From: an uncultured Halieaceae bacterium | GTDB taxonomy: Bacteria > Pseudomonadota > Gammaproteobacteria > Pseudomonadales > Halieaceae | Reading direction: 5' to 3' | NCBI GenBank assembly: GCA_913048495.1 | Contig: CAJWWA010000003.1 | Coordinates: 1 to 38,428 of the forward strand | DNA: 38,428 bases | Part shown: positions 7,675-16,512 of the stretch, piece by piece | How the letters are laid out: every line of letters begins with the position of its first letter | How positions within the stretch are numbered: the stretch's first letter is position 1 | Program-made: the position numbers and the translations under genes | The notes under the pieces: model-generated | What the model was told of the DNA's origin: nothing | Databases searched by the model: none | Seen by the model: only the letters and a program-made list of their open reading frames with translations

Positions 7675-9963
7675 TTACCAGTTCGCCCGCAACGTCACAC
7701 CCACATTGCGCCCCGGCCGGGTAAAGCGCTCGGGGTTGTTGGGCGCACCGCTGTTCACTTCGGCGATGCCCGCGGTGTCGGCCCAGCGCAGGTAGGTCTC
7801 GTCGAGCAGGTTGAATACGCCGATGTCGAGCTGCAGGTTGTCGCGCAGGTCGACGTGCGCGAGCAGATCGAACACGTGGTAGCTGTCCGACGCCACCCGG
7901 GGGCCATCGATATCGTCCCTGTCCTTCTGCGCGGCATAGGTCCAGACCAGTTCCGCCTCCCAGCGCGCCTGCACCGGCGCCCAGCGCAAACCGAGCACGG
8001 CGTTGAAGGGGTCGACCGTGTTGACGGGCACGCCGTTCTCATCCTCGCCCTCGGCCCAGGCCGCGGCCGTCTCCAGCGACAGGGCGGCAAGGGCTGGCGT
8101 CAGCGCGCCAAGGTTCAGGCGGCCGCGGAACTCCAGGCCCTGTATTTCGACGCCCCCGCGATTGACGGACTGGAACGTCAGCAGGCCATCGCTGGGGTCG
8201 ACACCGCCGGTAGCAAGGAACGCCGGTGCCAGCGCGTTGGCTTCGATGAAGTTATCGTAGTCCGTGCGGAAAGCCGCGAACTGTGCCTGCCCCCAGTCAT
8301 TGTTCAGGCGCAGCCCCAGTTCCAGCCCCTCGCTGGTCTCGCTCTCCAGGTTGGGCGCCGTGATCGACTTGTAGCCGCCGAGGAAGTTCGAGAAGCCGAC
8401 GTTGACGTCGTCGTAGGGCGGCGCGCGGAAACCCTCGCTGTAGCGCGCCCAGCCCGACACCGTGTCCGTAAAACGGTACAGCGCGCCGAGCTTGAGCGTG
8501 AGGTCCGAGTCATCGTAGTCCTCCGGCGGGGCCACACCGGGGTTGCCCTCGAAGTAGAGCGTGTCGGCCGATACGTCCGCGCGGTAGTCGTCGTAGCGCA
8601 GGCCGGGCGTCACCCGCAGGCGACCGGCGAGCATCACGATTTCGTCCTGCAGGAAGAACGCCCGGTTCTCCACCTCGGTGTTCGGAAAATCCCGGGTCGG
8701 CAGGGGATTGAACTCGAACTGGGTGACACCGGTCAGCACATCGACCGTGGCGCCGTCGCGGATGTTCTCGTTCTCCGTGCGGTACCAGTCGATGCCCGCC
8801 GTGACCGTGTGCTGCATGCCGCCGAGCGCAAGCGTCCGCGTGCCCTGGGCGAACAGGCCCCGGATCTCCTGCTCAAAGGTCGAGAAGCGTTCACGCTGCA
8901 GGGACCGGAAGCCCGGCGCCGTCTGCTCTTCGAAGGTGGCCTGGAAGGTATCGGACGACTGCCGGTAGACCGTGACGCGCGCCGAGTCCACCAGGCCGCC
9001 GGCGTTGTCGTAGCGGTATTCGAGGCTGTAGCGCTCCCGCTCCCGCTCGTCGCTCGAGATGCGGCTGTCGGTGACCGTGCCGCGCGCGACCGTACCGAAA
9101 TCCGACAGCAGCGTGCTGTCCACGGTGCTGTCGAAACGCTCGAGGCCCAGGATCAACTCGTGCCCCTCAACCGGCATGAAGGCGAGCTTGGTGCCCAGCG
9201 TTTCCGTGTCGATGGACTGCGGGTCTGCCTCGCTGCGGCCCGGCCCGTTGCCGCCGATGCTACCGGCCGTCTCGGTCTCGTCGCCGCTGCGGTAGGTGTA
9301 GTTGATGAGCCCGGCAAAGCGATCGCCGCCGTAGGCACCGGTCACAGCGCCCACGTAGCTGTTGTCTTCGCTGGAATAGCCGGTCTTGAGGCCGAGGTAG
9401 CCGGGGTCGCCGTCGGCGAGGTACTCCCTCGGCGAGCGGGTGGTGATCGCCACGACACCGCCCAGGGCATCACTGCCGTAAAGCGTCGAAACCGGCCCCC
9501 GGGCGATCTCGACGCGGGACACGGTGTCGACGTCCACGAAATCACGGCGCGCCGACAGGAACGGCCCGAAGGAGAACTCCTCCGGCATCCGGATCCCGTC
9601 CACCATGGTCAGCACCCGGTTACCGCCCACGCCGCGGATCGTGAAGCCCTCCAGGCCGAAGCGGCTGCCGGTGCCGCCGACGCTGACACCGGGCTCGTAG
9701 CGGACGAGATCCTGAATGTCCCTGACGACCTGCCGCTCGATATCCTCGCGGCCATAGACCGAGATCGTCGCCTCGACCTCGTCGAGGGTGCGCTCGGTGC
9801 GGGTGCCGACCACCGTGACCGTTTCGAGCTGTGGCACGAGCCGGACGTCCCCGCCGGCATCGGCGGCGAGCGCCACGGCAGGCAGCACCAGGGAAGGCAA
9901 CACAACGAAACGCGACAGGATAGCGCCGAGGGAGCGCCGGGCGGGGTAGCGGGGGTGCGACAC
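7675..9963 (-). CDS. TonB-dependent haem/haemoglobin-type receptor
   Basis: This 762-residue outer-membrane receptor has a signal peptide (hydrophobic FVVLPSLVLPAVALA, cleavage near ALA-AD), a TonB box (ETVTVVG), a plug domain (VRYEPGVSVGGTG, then YGSDALGGVV) and a 22-strand barrel ending in aromatic Trp. FRAP and PNL-like motifs (GFRAPPYDD, then APNLESETS) match receptors for haem, haemoglobin or transferrin. The start chosen is the GTG at 9963: GGAG lies 8 nt before it, and it leaves the Fur-like box at 9995-10013 outside the gene. The longer frame to 10044 would run through that operator. Iron-repressed expression is likely. Confidence 0.9.
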   Translation of the reverse strand: MSHPRYPARRSLGAILSRFVVLPSLVLPAVALAADAGGDVRLVPQLETVTVVGTRTERTLDEVEATISVYGREDIERQVVRDIQDLVRYEPGVSVGGTGSRFGLEGFTIRGVGGNRVLTMVDGIRMPEEFSFGPFLSARRDFVDVDTVSRVEIARGPVSTLYGSDALGGVVAITTRSPREYLADGDPGYLGLKTGYSSEDNSYVGAVTGAYGGDRFAGLINYTYRSGDETETAGSIGGNGPGRSEADPQSIDTETLGTKLAFMPVEGHELILGLERFDSTVDSTLLSDFGTVARGTVTDSRISSDERERERYSLEYRYDNAGGLVDSARVTVYRQSSDTFQATFEEQTAPGFRSLQRERFSTFEQEIRGLFAQGTRTLALGGMQHTVTAGIDWYRTENENIRDGATVDVLTGVTQFEFNPLPTRDFPNTEVENRAFFLQDEIVMLAGRLRVTPGLRYDDYRADVSADTLYFEGNPGVAPPEDYDDSDLTLKLGALYRFTDTVSGWARYSEGFRAPPYDDVNVGFSNFLGGYKSITAPNLESETSEGLELGLRLNNDWGQAQFAAFRTDYDNFIEANALAPAFLATGGVDPSDGLLTFQSVNRGGVEIQGLEFRGRLNLGALTPALAALSLETAAAWAEGEDENGVPVNTVDPFNAVLGLRWAPVQARWEAELVWTYAAQKDRDDIDGPRVASDSYHVFDLLAHVDLRDNLQLDIGVFNLLDETYLRWADTAGIAEVNSGAPNNPERFTRPGRNVGVTLRANW

Positions 9964-9994
9964 AGCGGGGTCTCCATTCTCAAATGCAAACGGT

Positions 9995-10013
9995 AATACG
10001 AATAGTTCGCATT
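9995..10013 (-). promoter_or_regulatory. Fur-like operator upstream of the TonB receptor
   Basis: On the minus strand the site reads AATGCGAACTATTCGTATT, with 8-bp arms matching at 7 of 8 positions around a 3-bp centre, the 19-bp architecture of a Fur box. It lies 32 nt upstream of the proposed GTG start, within a conspicuously AT-rich pocket. A longer inverted pair, CAAATGC (9981-9987) and GCATTTG (10009-10015), overlaps it and may mark a second binding register. Confidence 0.6.
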
Positions 10014-10074
10014 TGATTAAAGACCGCCCAATCCGCCCTGTCAAGACGGCAGGTGGAAGGCTGCTCTTCCGGTC

Positions 10075-10134
10075 GCGCTACGGGTGCGCTACGGGTGCGC
10101 TACGGGTGCGCTACGGGTGCGCTACGGGTGCGCT
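10075..10134. repeat. 11-bp tandem repeat, 5.5 copies
   Basis: The unit GCGCTACGGGT occurs five times without a mismatch (10075-10129) followed by a partial GCGCT. It lies in the 202-nt spacer between the TonB receptor start and the DHOD-like stop. The unit length equals about one helical turn and is not a multiple of three; no ORF runs through it convincingly. The GCGCTACG core also occurs in two other intergenic places (3515-3522 and 6852-6859). Confidence 0.9.
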
Positions 10135-10165
10135 GACGGGTTGACCAGCTCTTAACGGTGGGGCC

Positions 10166-11179
10166 TCAGTAGCGCACCCCGGCAGGCACGCTGTAGTTCT
10201 CCAGGACCTGTACGTAGTTGGCGCGGGCATAGGCCGCCGGGTCCGGCGCATGCTGGCAGCTGAGGCTGCCCTTGAGCTGCGTCACCGAGTCGTACTCGCG
10301 CTCCTCCAGCCAGCGCGCGAGGGCGTCGAGCATGGCCGCCAGGGCCACGGGTCCTTCGCGCAGCAGCACACTGCACAGGTGCACCACGTCGGCGCCGGCG
10401 AGCAGTGCCTTGAGGGCATCGTCCGCGCTGTGGAAGCCGCCGGTGACGGCGATCCCGCAGCGCGTGTGGCCGCGCAGCATGGCCGTCCAGCGCACGCGCA
10501 GTAGCGCCTCTTCCGCCGTGGAGAGCGCGAGGCGCGGGACCACCTCGAGGGTCTCGAGATCGATATCCGGCTGGTAGAAGCGATTGAACAGCGCAACGCC
10601 GCGTACGCCCTCGCGCTCCAGGCCCTGCACGAGGTCCAGGGGCGCGGTGAACTGCGACGACAGCTTCACGGCGACCGGCAGGTCTACCGCGGCCACCAGG
10701 CTTCGGGCGATGGCGAGGTAGCGGGCCTCCACGCTCGCGGCCGTGTCCGAGGGGTCCCCGGCAAGATAGTAGATGTTCAGCTCGAGCGCATCGGCCCCCG
10801 CCTCCGCGAGCGCGGTGGCATGGCCGAGCCAGCCCCCGTCGGTGGTGCCGTTCAGGCTGGCGATGACCGGGATCTCCAGCGATTCCTTGAGCCGCCGGAG
10901 CCGCTCGAGATAGGTCGCCTCGGTGCCCTGGAAGCGGGCCGGCAGGGGCCGGAAGCTGTCGGCTTCACCGTGCCCGATACCCTGGTCGTCCAGGAAGCGC
11001 GTGAGCCGCTCTTCTTCGGCGATGATCGTTTCCTCGAACAGCGACGGCAGCACGATAGCCGCCGCCCCGGCGTCTTCCAGGCGCCGGGCGCTGTCGAGAT
11101 CGCCGGTGAGCGGCGACGAGGACGGCACCAGCGGGTTCTTCAGGGGTAGGCCGAGATAGACGCTGCTCAGGTCTGCCAT
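10166..11179 (-). CDS. Dihydroorotate dehydrogenase-like FMN protein
   Basis: This 337-residue TIM-barrel flavoprotein has the DHOD fold: YLGLPLKNPLVPSSSPLTGDLDSARRLEDAGAAAIVLPS at the start, VIASLNGTTDGGW, ALELNIYYLAGDPS, VAVKLSSQF and the phosphate-binding GIAVTGGFHSADDALKALLAGAD. The usual pyrimidine-pathway context is missing. The start is 1 nt from the stop of the NifJ-type oxidoreductase, so the two are co-transcribed. DHOD-like proteins of this group are found next to pyruvate:ferredoxin oxidoreductase genes, so a redox role linked to the oxidoreductase is more likely than UMP synthesis. The physiological substrate is unknown. Confidence 0.88.
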   Translation of the reverse strand: MADLSSVYLGLPLKNPLVPSSSPLTGDLDSARRLEDAGAAAIVLPSLFEETIIAEEERLTRFLDDQGIGHGEADSFRPLPARFQGTEATYLERLRRLKESLEIPVIASLNGTTDGGWLGHATALAEAGADALELNIYYLAGDPSDTAASVEARYLAIARSLVAAVDLPVAVKLSSQFTAPLDLVQGLEREGVRGVALFNRFYQPDIDLETLEVVPRLALSTAEEALLRVRWTAMLRGHTRCGIAVTGGFHSADDALKALLAGADVVHLCSVLLREGPVALAAMLDALARWLEEREYDSVTQLKGSLSCQHAPDPAAYARANYVQVLENYSVPAGVRY

Positions 11180-11180
11180 G

Positions 11181-14100
11181 TCACTCGCCCTCCTTGCTCG
11201 TGGCGGAAGCCGCGCTGCTGTCGACCTGCTTGCGGCGCTGCGCCTTTGCCGCGCTCAGGGTCTCCCCCTCGCTCCAGTCCAGCGCGGCCAGCTGCCGGTA
11301 GTGCTCGAAGCGCGTGTCGATCTCCTGCTGCGCCTGGGCCGCGAAGGCCTCGGCGTCATCCGGGTGGCTGTGCCAGAGCATGCTGAAGCGGGTCTCCGAC
11401 TCCATGTACTGCCGGTAGGGGACGCTGGGCGCCTTCGAGTCCAGCTGCAGCGGATTCTGCCCGTTCGCAAGCCGCGCCGGGTTGAAGCGGAACAGGGGCC
11501 AGTGGCCGCTCTTCACCGCAAGATCCTGCTGGTGGTGGTTGTTCGACAGGTCGACACCGTGGGCAATGCAGGGGCTGAAGGCGATGATCAGCGACGGCCC
11601 CGGGTGCGCCTCGGCTTCGAGGAAGGCCTTCAGCGTCTGCGTATCCTTGGCGCCGTAGGCGACGTGAGCCACGTAGACCTCGGGGTACTCCATGGCGAGC
11701 AGGGCGAGGTCTTTCTTGGCCACCGCCTTGCCGCCGGCGGAGAACTTGGCCACGGCCCCCCGCGGCGTCGCCTTGGAGGTCTGGCCACCGGTGTTGGAGT
11801 AGACCTCCGTGTCCAGCACCAGGATGTTGACGTCCTGTCCGGAGGCGAGGACGTGGTCGACACCGCCGAAGCCGATATCGTAGGCCCAGCCGTCGCCGCC
11901 GACACACCAGACCGACTTGCGGCAGAGGTTCTCCGCCAGCTCCGCGAGGTTTGCCGCCAACTCGCCGTCGAGCCCCGCCAGCGCCTCGCGCAGGGTGGCG
12001 ACCCGTTGCCGCTGCTCGAAGATCCCCGCCTCGTCGCTCTCGTCGGCGCCGAGGATCGCGTCCACCAGGGCCGTGTCCAGCCGGTCCCGGAGCGCCGTCA
12101 ACAGCTCGCGCGCGTGAACGGCCTGCTGCTCGATGGCCATGCGCATGCCGAGGCCGAATTCCGCGTTGTCCTCGAACAGCGAGTTGTTCCAGGCCGGGCC
12201 GCGCCCTTCAGCGTTGGCCTTCCACGGCGTGGTCGGCAGGTTGCCGCCGTAGATGGAGGAACAGCCGGTGGCATTGGCGATCACCATGCGGTCGCCGAAA
12301 AGCTGGCTGGCGAGCTTGAGATAAGGCGTCTCGCCGCAGCCCACGCAAGCGCCGGAGAATTCGAACAGGGGCTCGAGCACCATAGCGCCGGGAATGGTTC
12401 CGGTCTTCAGCGCCGGCCGCGGGTACTCGGGCAGGCCGGTGAAGAAGCGCCAGTTGTCGCGCTCGGCCTCCCGCAGCGGCGCCTGCGGCGCCATGTTCAG
12501 GGCCTTGTGGCTGGCATTGGACTTGTCCCGGATCGGGCAGATATCCACGCAGAGCGTGCAGCCGGTGCAATCCTCCGGGGCCACCTGGTAGCTCATCAGG
12601 GTGCCCTCCGGGTAATCCTTGCTCCGGGTGGGCTCGGCCTTGAAGGTCGGCGGTGCATCCTCCATGAGCCCGGCATCGAAAACCTTGGCGCGGATCGCCG
12701 CGTGCGGGCAGACCAGCGCGCACTTGCCGCACTGGGTGCAGAGGTCCGCATCCCAAACCGGGATCTCCAGCGCCAGGTTGCGTTTCTCGAGCGCGGCGGT
12801 GCCCACCGGGAAGCTGCCATCTTCGGGCATGGCGCTGACGGGGATCAGGTCGCCCTGCCCGGCCATGATCCGGCGGGTCACCCGGGCGATGAAGCTGTCG
12901 TCCTCCGCGAGGTCCTCCACGGGAGCCTCCGCGGTCGCCGGCGCAGCCAGGGTGCCCGCGGGCACTTCATGCAACCCGGCCAGGGTGGCGTCGATGGCCG
13001 CGAAGTTCACCTCGACAATGCGCCGGCCACGGCGTCCGTAGGTTTTCTCCACCGCGTGCTTGATCGCGGTGATCGCCTCATCCCGCGGCAGCACGCCGGA
13101 GATGGCGAAGAAGCAGGTCTGCATGATCGTGTTGATGCGCTTGCCAAGGCCGCAATCGGCGGCCACCTGGTAGGCATCGATGCAGTACAGCGACAGGCCC
13201 TTCTCGATCACCCGGGTCTGGACCGCGACCGGCAGGCTGTCCCAGAAGCGCTCCGGCGGCTCGGGCGAATTCACCAGGAATACGGCACCGGGCGCGGCGC
13301 GGGACAGCATGTCGACGCTGCCGAGGAAGTTCGGCTGGTGGCAGCCGACGAAGTCCGCGCTGTCATGCTCGATGAGATAACTCGAGCGGATCGGCCGGGG
13401 CCCGAAGCGCAGGTGCGAGACGGTGGTGGCACCGGATTTCTTCGAGTCGTAGACGAAGTAGCCCTGGGCGTGCAGGTCCGTGGCCTCGCCGATGATCTTG
13501 ATGCTGTTCTTGTTGGCGCCGACGGTGCCGTCGCTGCCGAGGCCGTAGAAGAGGGCCTGGAAACAGCCGTCGTGGGCGTCGGTGCGGAAGCCGTCGTCCC
13601 AGGGCAGGCTGGTACCGCTGACGTCGTCGTGGATGCCGATGGTGAAGCCGTCGGCCGGGGTCTCCCGGGCGAGCTCGTCGAGCACGGCCTTGACCATGCC
13701 GGGGGTGAACTCCTTGGAGGACAGGCCGTAGCGGCCACCGACCACCCGGGGCAGGGCCGGGAAACGCCGCTCGCCCATGGCGTCGCGGGCCAGCGCCGTG
13801 ACCACGTCCTTGTACAGCGGCTCACCGTCCGCGCCCGGCTCCTTGGTCCGGTCCAGCACGGCGATGCCGCGGGTCGTGGCCGGCAGCGCCGCCAGCAGCG
13901 CACACGCGTCGAAGGGCCGGTAAAGGCGCACCTTGAGCACGCCCACGTGCTCGCCCTGGCGGACGAGGTAGTCGACGGTCTCCTCGGCGGCCTCGGCGCC
14001 GGAGCCCATGAGCACGAGCACCCGCTCCGCCGCCGGGTCGCCGACGTAGTCGAACAGCCGGTACTGGCGGCCGGTGAGCGCAGCGAAGGCGTCCATGGTT

Positions 14101-14837
14101 TCCTGCACCAGGCCCGGGAAGACCCGGTAGTAGGGGTTGACCGTCTCCCGCGCCTGGAAGTACACGTCCGGGTTCTGCGAGCTGCCGCGCAGCACCGGGT
14201 GCTCCGGCGACAGGGCCCGGCGGCGGTGGGCGTGCACGGCGGCCTCGTCGATCAGGGCGCGCACCGTCTCTTCTGGCACCGCGGCCAGCTTGGCCACCTC
14301 GTGCGAGGTGCGGAAGCCGTCGAAGAAGTGCAGCACCGGCACGCGGCCGCGGAGCGTCGCCGCCTGGGCGATGAGCGCCATGTCCTGGACTTCCTGGGGG
14401 CAGTTAGCGGCCAGCATGGCAAAGCCCGTGCTGCGCGCCGACATCACGTCGCTGTGGTCGCCGAAGATCGACAGCGCCTGGCAGGCGAGGGAGCGCGCGG
14501 CGATATGGAACACCGTCGGCGACAGTTCCCCGGCGATCTTGTACATGTTCGGCAGCATCAGGAGCAGGCCCTGGGACGCCGTGAAGGTAGTAGTCAGCGC
14601 ACCCACCTGCAGCGCGCCGTGAATCGCGCCGGCGGCGCCGGCCTCGCTCTGCATCTCCACTACCCGGGGCACGCTGCCCCAGAGGTTCTGCCGCCCCTGC
14701 GCCGACCACTCGTCGGACCACTCACCCATCGGTGAGGCCGGTGTGATCGGGTAGATGGCGATGACTTCGTTGGTGAGGTGGGCGATACGGGCCGCCGCCT
14801 CGTTACCGTCGATCGTGAGGGTGTCCGCGGCGTCCAT
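11181..14837 (-). CDS. nifJ: Pyruvate:ferredoxin (flavodoxin) oxidoreductase, single-chain NifJ type
   Basis: This 1218-residue enzyme oxidatively decarboxylates pyruvate to acetyl-CoA and reduces ferredoxin or flavodoxin. Domains in order: the pyrimidine-binding half with YPITPASPMGEW near the N-terminus; the central gamma-type domain with GSDGTVGANKNSIKII; a two-cluster ferredoxin domain with CTQCGKCALVCP (from about residue 700) and CTGCTLCVDICP (from about 757); CVGCGETPYLKL; and the TPP-binding domain with GGDGWAYDIGFGG (about 980) and DTEVYSNTGGQTSKA. The ATG at 14837 is preceded by GGGAGG. It is slightly longer than typical NifJ owing to a polar C-terminal extension. It is unusual beside otherwise aerobic genes. 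Confidence 0.95.
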   Translation of the reverse strand: MDAADTLTIDGNEAAARIAHLTNEVIAIYPITPASPMGEWSDEWSAQGRQNLWGSVPRVVEMQSEAGAAGAIHGALQVGALTTTFTASQGLLLMLPNMYKIAGELSPTVFHIAARSLACQALSIFGDHSDVMSARSTGFAMLAANCPQEVQDMALIAQAATLRGRVPVLHFFDGFRTSHEVAKLAAVPEETVRALIDEAAVHAHRRRALSPEHPVLRGSSQNPDVYFQARETVNPYYRVFPGLVQETMDAFAALTGRQYRLFDYVGDPAAERVLVLMGSGAEAAEETVDYLVRQGEHVGVLKVRLYRPFDACALLAALPATTRGIAVLDRTKEPGADGEPLYKDVVTALARDAMGERRFPALPRVVGGRYGLSSKEFTPGMVKAVLDELARETPADGFTIGIHDDVSGTSLPWDDGFRTDAHDGCFQALFYGLGSDGTVGANKNSIKIIGEATDLHAQGYFVYDSKKSGATTVSHLRFGPRPIRSSYLIEHDSADFVGCHQPNFLGSVDMLSRAAPGAVFLVNSPEPPERFWDSLPVAVQTRVIEKGLSLYCIDAYQVAADCGLGKRINTIMQTCFFAISGVLPRDEAITAIKHAVEKTYGRRGRRIVEVNFAAIDATLAGLHEVPAGTLAAPATAEAPVEDLAEDDSFIARVTRRIMAGQGDLIPVSAMPEDGSFPVGTAALEKRNLALEIPVWDADLCTQCGKCALVCPHAAIRAKVFDAGLMEDAPPTFKAEPTRSKDYPEGTLMSYQVAPEDCTGCTLCVDICPIRDKSNASHKALNMAPQAPLREAERDNWRFFTGLPEYPRPALKTGTIPGAMVLEPLFEFSGACVGCGETPYLKLASQLFGDRMVIANATGCSSIYGGNLPTTPWKANAEGRGPAWNNSLFEDNAEFGLGMRMAIEQQAVHARELLTALRDRLDTALVDAILGADESDEAGIFEQRQRVATLREALAGLDGELAANLAELAENLCRKSVWCVGGDGWAYDIGFGGVDHVLASGQDVNILVLDTEVYSNTGGQTSKATPRGAVAKFSAGGKAVAKKDLALLAMEYPEVYVAHVAYGAKDTQTLKAFLEAEAHPGPSLIIAFSPCIAHGVDLSNNHHQQDLAVKSGHWPLFRFNPARLANGQNPLQLDSKAPSVPYRQYMESETRFSMLWHSHPDDAEAFAAQAQQEIDTRFEHYRQLAALDWSEGETLSAAKAQRRKQVDSSAASATSKEGE

Positions 14838-14939
14838 GGCCGCCTCCCTGGACTGCGAGTGAGGCCTCCTATGCTCCTCCCGCAGCCGGGACCGGGGCAT
14901 TGACCTCGGTCAGTAATCGGGGCAATCGGCGCTGGCGCC

Positions 14940-15737
14940 TCAACCCGCCCGGGGGACGAGCGCCAGCTGGCGGGACTGGGCGACGAAGTGCCCTGCCGAG
15001 TCCCAGAGCTCGCCGTCCTCTTCCATCAGGCCGCCGGCGATGAAGCGGGTACTGAAGCGGCAGCGCAGCCAGCCCGGCGCGGGGACCGCGCGCAGGTGGG
15101 CGGTAAGCTCGACCGTCGGCGTCCAGCTCACCGGCAGGTTGGCGTTGAAGATCGTCGGCGGGAAGGCGTCGAGGGCCAGGAGCAGCGCGGACGCGTCCAG
15201 GGGCTCGTCGTCCAGCAGCCGGAACCAGCCGCGGAACAGGGGGCGGCCCGAGGGCTTGCCGGCCTTGAAGCCGGCATCATCGGGGTGCAGACGGAGATCG
15301 ATGCGGTCCATCATCGCGGGAGGAAAGCCCTCGGGGGCGGCCCGCACCCGCGGGCACTCGTCCGGGGGCGGCAGCTCCGGGGGCTGCTCCTCGATGCGCG
15401 CGGGCCCCTCGAGGGCCCCGAGGTCGCCGAAGCCGCCGAGCAGGCGCAGCAGCGGCTTGTCGGCGCTGGACAGGGTCGCCGACAAGGTCGCGAAGCGGCG
15501 CCCTTCCTTGACCGTCTCGCAGTCAATGGTCAGCGGCCCCGGCCGCCCCGGCGACAGGAAGTGCGCGCTCAGGGTCACCGGGTGCGGCCGCCCTGACGCC
15601 GCCGTCATTGCCCGCGCCGCGATCGCCAGCAGGTAGCCGCCGTTGGCATTGCCGACGACGTCCCAGCCCTCGCAGAGCGTGGCGCCGTAGCACGTCCCGG
15701 TAATCGCCTCGACGGCGGTGTCGGCGTGGAATCCCAT
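14940..15737 (-). CDS. Acyl-CoA thioesterase family protein (double hot-dog)
   Basis: This 265-residue protein has the two-hot-dog layout of TesB-like thioesterases. The N-terminal half has WDVVGNANGGYLLAIAARAMTAASGRPHPVTLSAHFLSPGRPGPLTI; the second half has the acyl-CoA thioesterase-like WTPTVELTAHLRAVPAPGWLRCRFSTRFIAGGLMEEDGELWDSAGHFVAQSRQ, broken here only by normal residues. It probably hydrolyses an acyl-CoA to the free acid and CoA. It lies just upstream of nifJ on the same strand with a 102-nt gap, so co-transcription is possible but not evident. The exact chain-length preference is unknown. Confidence 0.85.
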   Translation of the reverse strand: MGFHADTAVEAITGTCYGATLCEGWDVVGNANGGYLLAIAARAMTAASGRPHPVTLSAHFLSPGRPGPLTIDCETVKEGRRFATLSATLSSADKPLLRLLGGFGDLGALEGPARIEEQPPELPPPDECPRVRAAPEGFPPAMMDRIDLRLHPDDAGFKAGKPSGRPLFRGWFRLLDDEPLDASALLLALDAFPPTIFNANLPVSWTPTVELTAHLRAVPAPGWLRCRFSTRFIAGGLMEEDGELWDSAGHFVAQSRQLALVPRAG

Positions 15738-15889
15738 GGGCGTCGGTCCTTGGCAGCGCGGGCATGAGAGCGCAAAGTAGGTGCTTTTACCGGTGCGGTC
15801 AACGCGGACCGAAAGCGCCTGCCGCGAGCTACAGAGGCACGTCTACCGGACGGAGCGCCCGCGCAGGCCCACGCAAGCAAGGAGGCAGC

Positions 15890-16426
15890 ATGGAACCCGT
15901 GGACATTCTCTCGTTCTGGTTCGGGGAGCTCGAGCCGCGCGCGCGGTTCCGCCGTTCCGACGCGGTCGACAGCGCCATCCGGGAGCGGTTCCTCGCCACC
16001 CACCGGGCGGCGGCCGCCGGCGAGCTCTGGCACTGGCGGCGGACGCCCGCCGGGCGCTGCGCGGAGATCATCGTGCTCGACCAGTTCTCCCGGAACCTCT
16101 TCCGCGACAGCCCCCGCGCCTTTGCCCAGGACGGCATGGCCCTGGCGCTGGCCCAGGAGGCCGTCGCCGTCGGCGACGACCTGCGCATGGACCAGGACCA
16201 GCGCTATTTCACCTACATGCCCTACATGCACTCGGAATCGCTCGTCGTCCACGAGGAGGCGCTGCGCCTGTTCACGGCCCTGGGCAACGCCACCGCCCTG
16301 CACTACGAGCAGCGGCACCGCGAGGAGATCGAGCGCTTCGGCCGCTACCCGGGGCGCAATGCGGCCCTCGGCCGGGAGAGCACGGAGGCAGAAACCGCCT
16401 GGCTGGCGGACGGCGGCGGCTTCTGA
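15890..16426 (+). CDS. DUF924 family protein
   Basis: This 178-residue protein matches the uncharacterised DUF924 family, helical TPR-like proteins of unknown function. Family marks are VDILSFWFGE at the start, the IIVLDQFSRNLFRDSPRAFAQD stretch, YFTYMPYMHSES and HREEIERFGRYPGRNAALGRESTEAE. The ATG at 15890 has GGAGG 5 nt upstream. The reading frame extends further 5' but that part is not family-like. It precedes the peroxiredoxin gene with an 86-nt gap. Confidence 0.9.
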   Translation: MEPVDILSFWFGELEPRARFRRSDAVDSAIRERFLATHRAAAAGELWHWRRTPAGRCAEIIVLDQFSRNLFRDSPRAFAQDGMALALAQEAVAVGDDLRMDQDQRYFTYMPYMHSESLVVHEEALRLFTALGNATALHYEQRHREEIERFGRYPGRNAALGRESTEAETAWLADGGGF

Positions 16427-16512
16427 GCGGCTCGCAGGGCGGGGCAGGACGCTGCCGGGCCTCAGGGTCTATACTCGGGGGCCCCTCCCGCCAACGATAG
16501 AGGAGTGACATC

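Noticed and set aside
10075-10134. CRISPR array
   Set aside because: The 11-bp units are directly adjacent with no spacers, and there are no cas genes in the window.
11178-14735. A 1185-codon plus-strand open frame opposite nifJ
   Set aside because: It is a GC-driven shadow: the minus strand encodes a complete NifJ with all cofactor motifs, while this frame shows low-complexity Arg/Gly/His-rich sequence with no domain.
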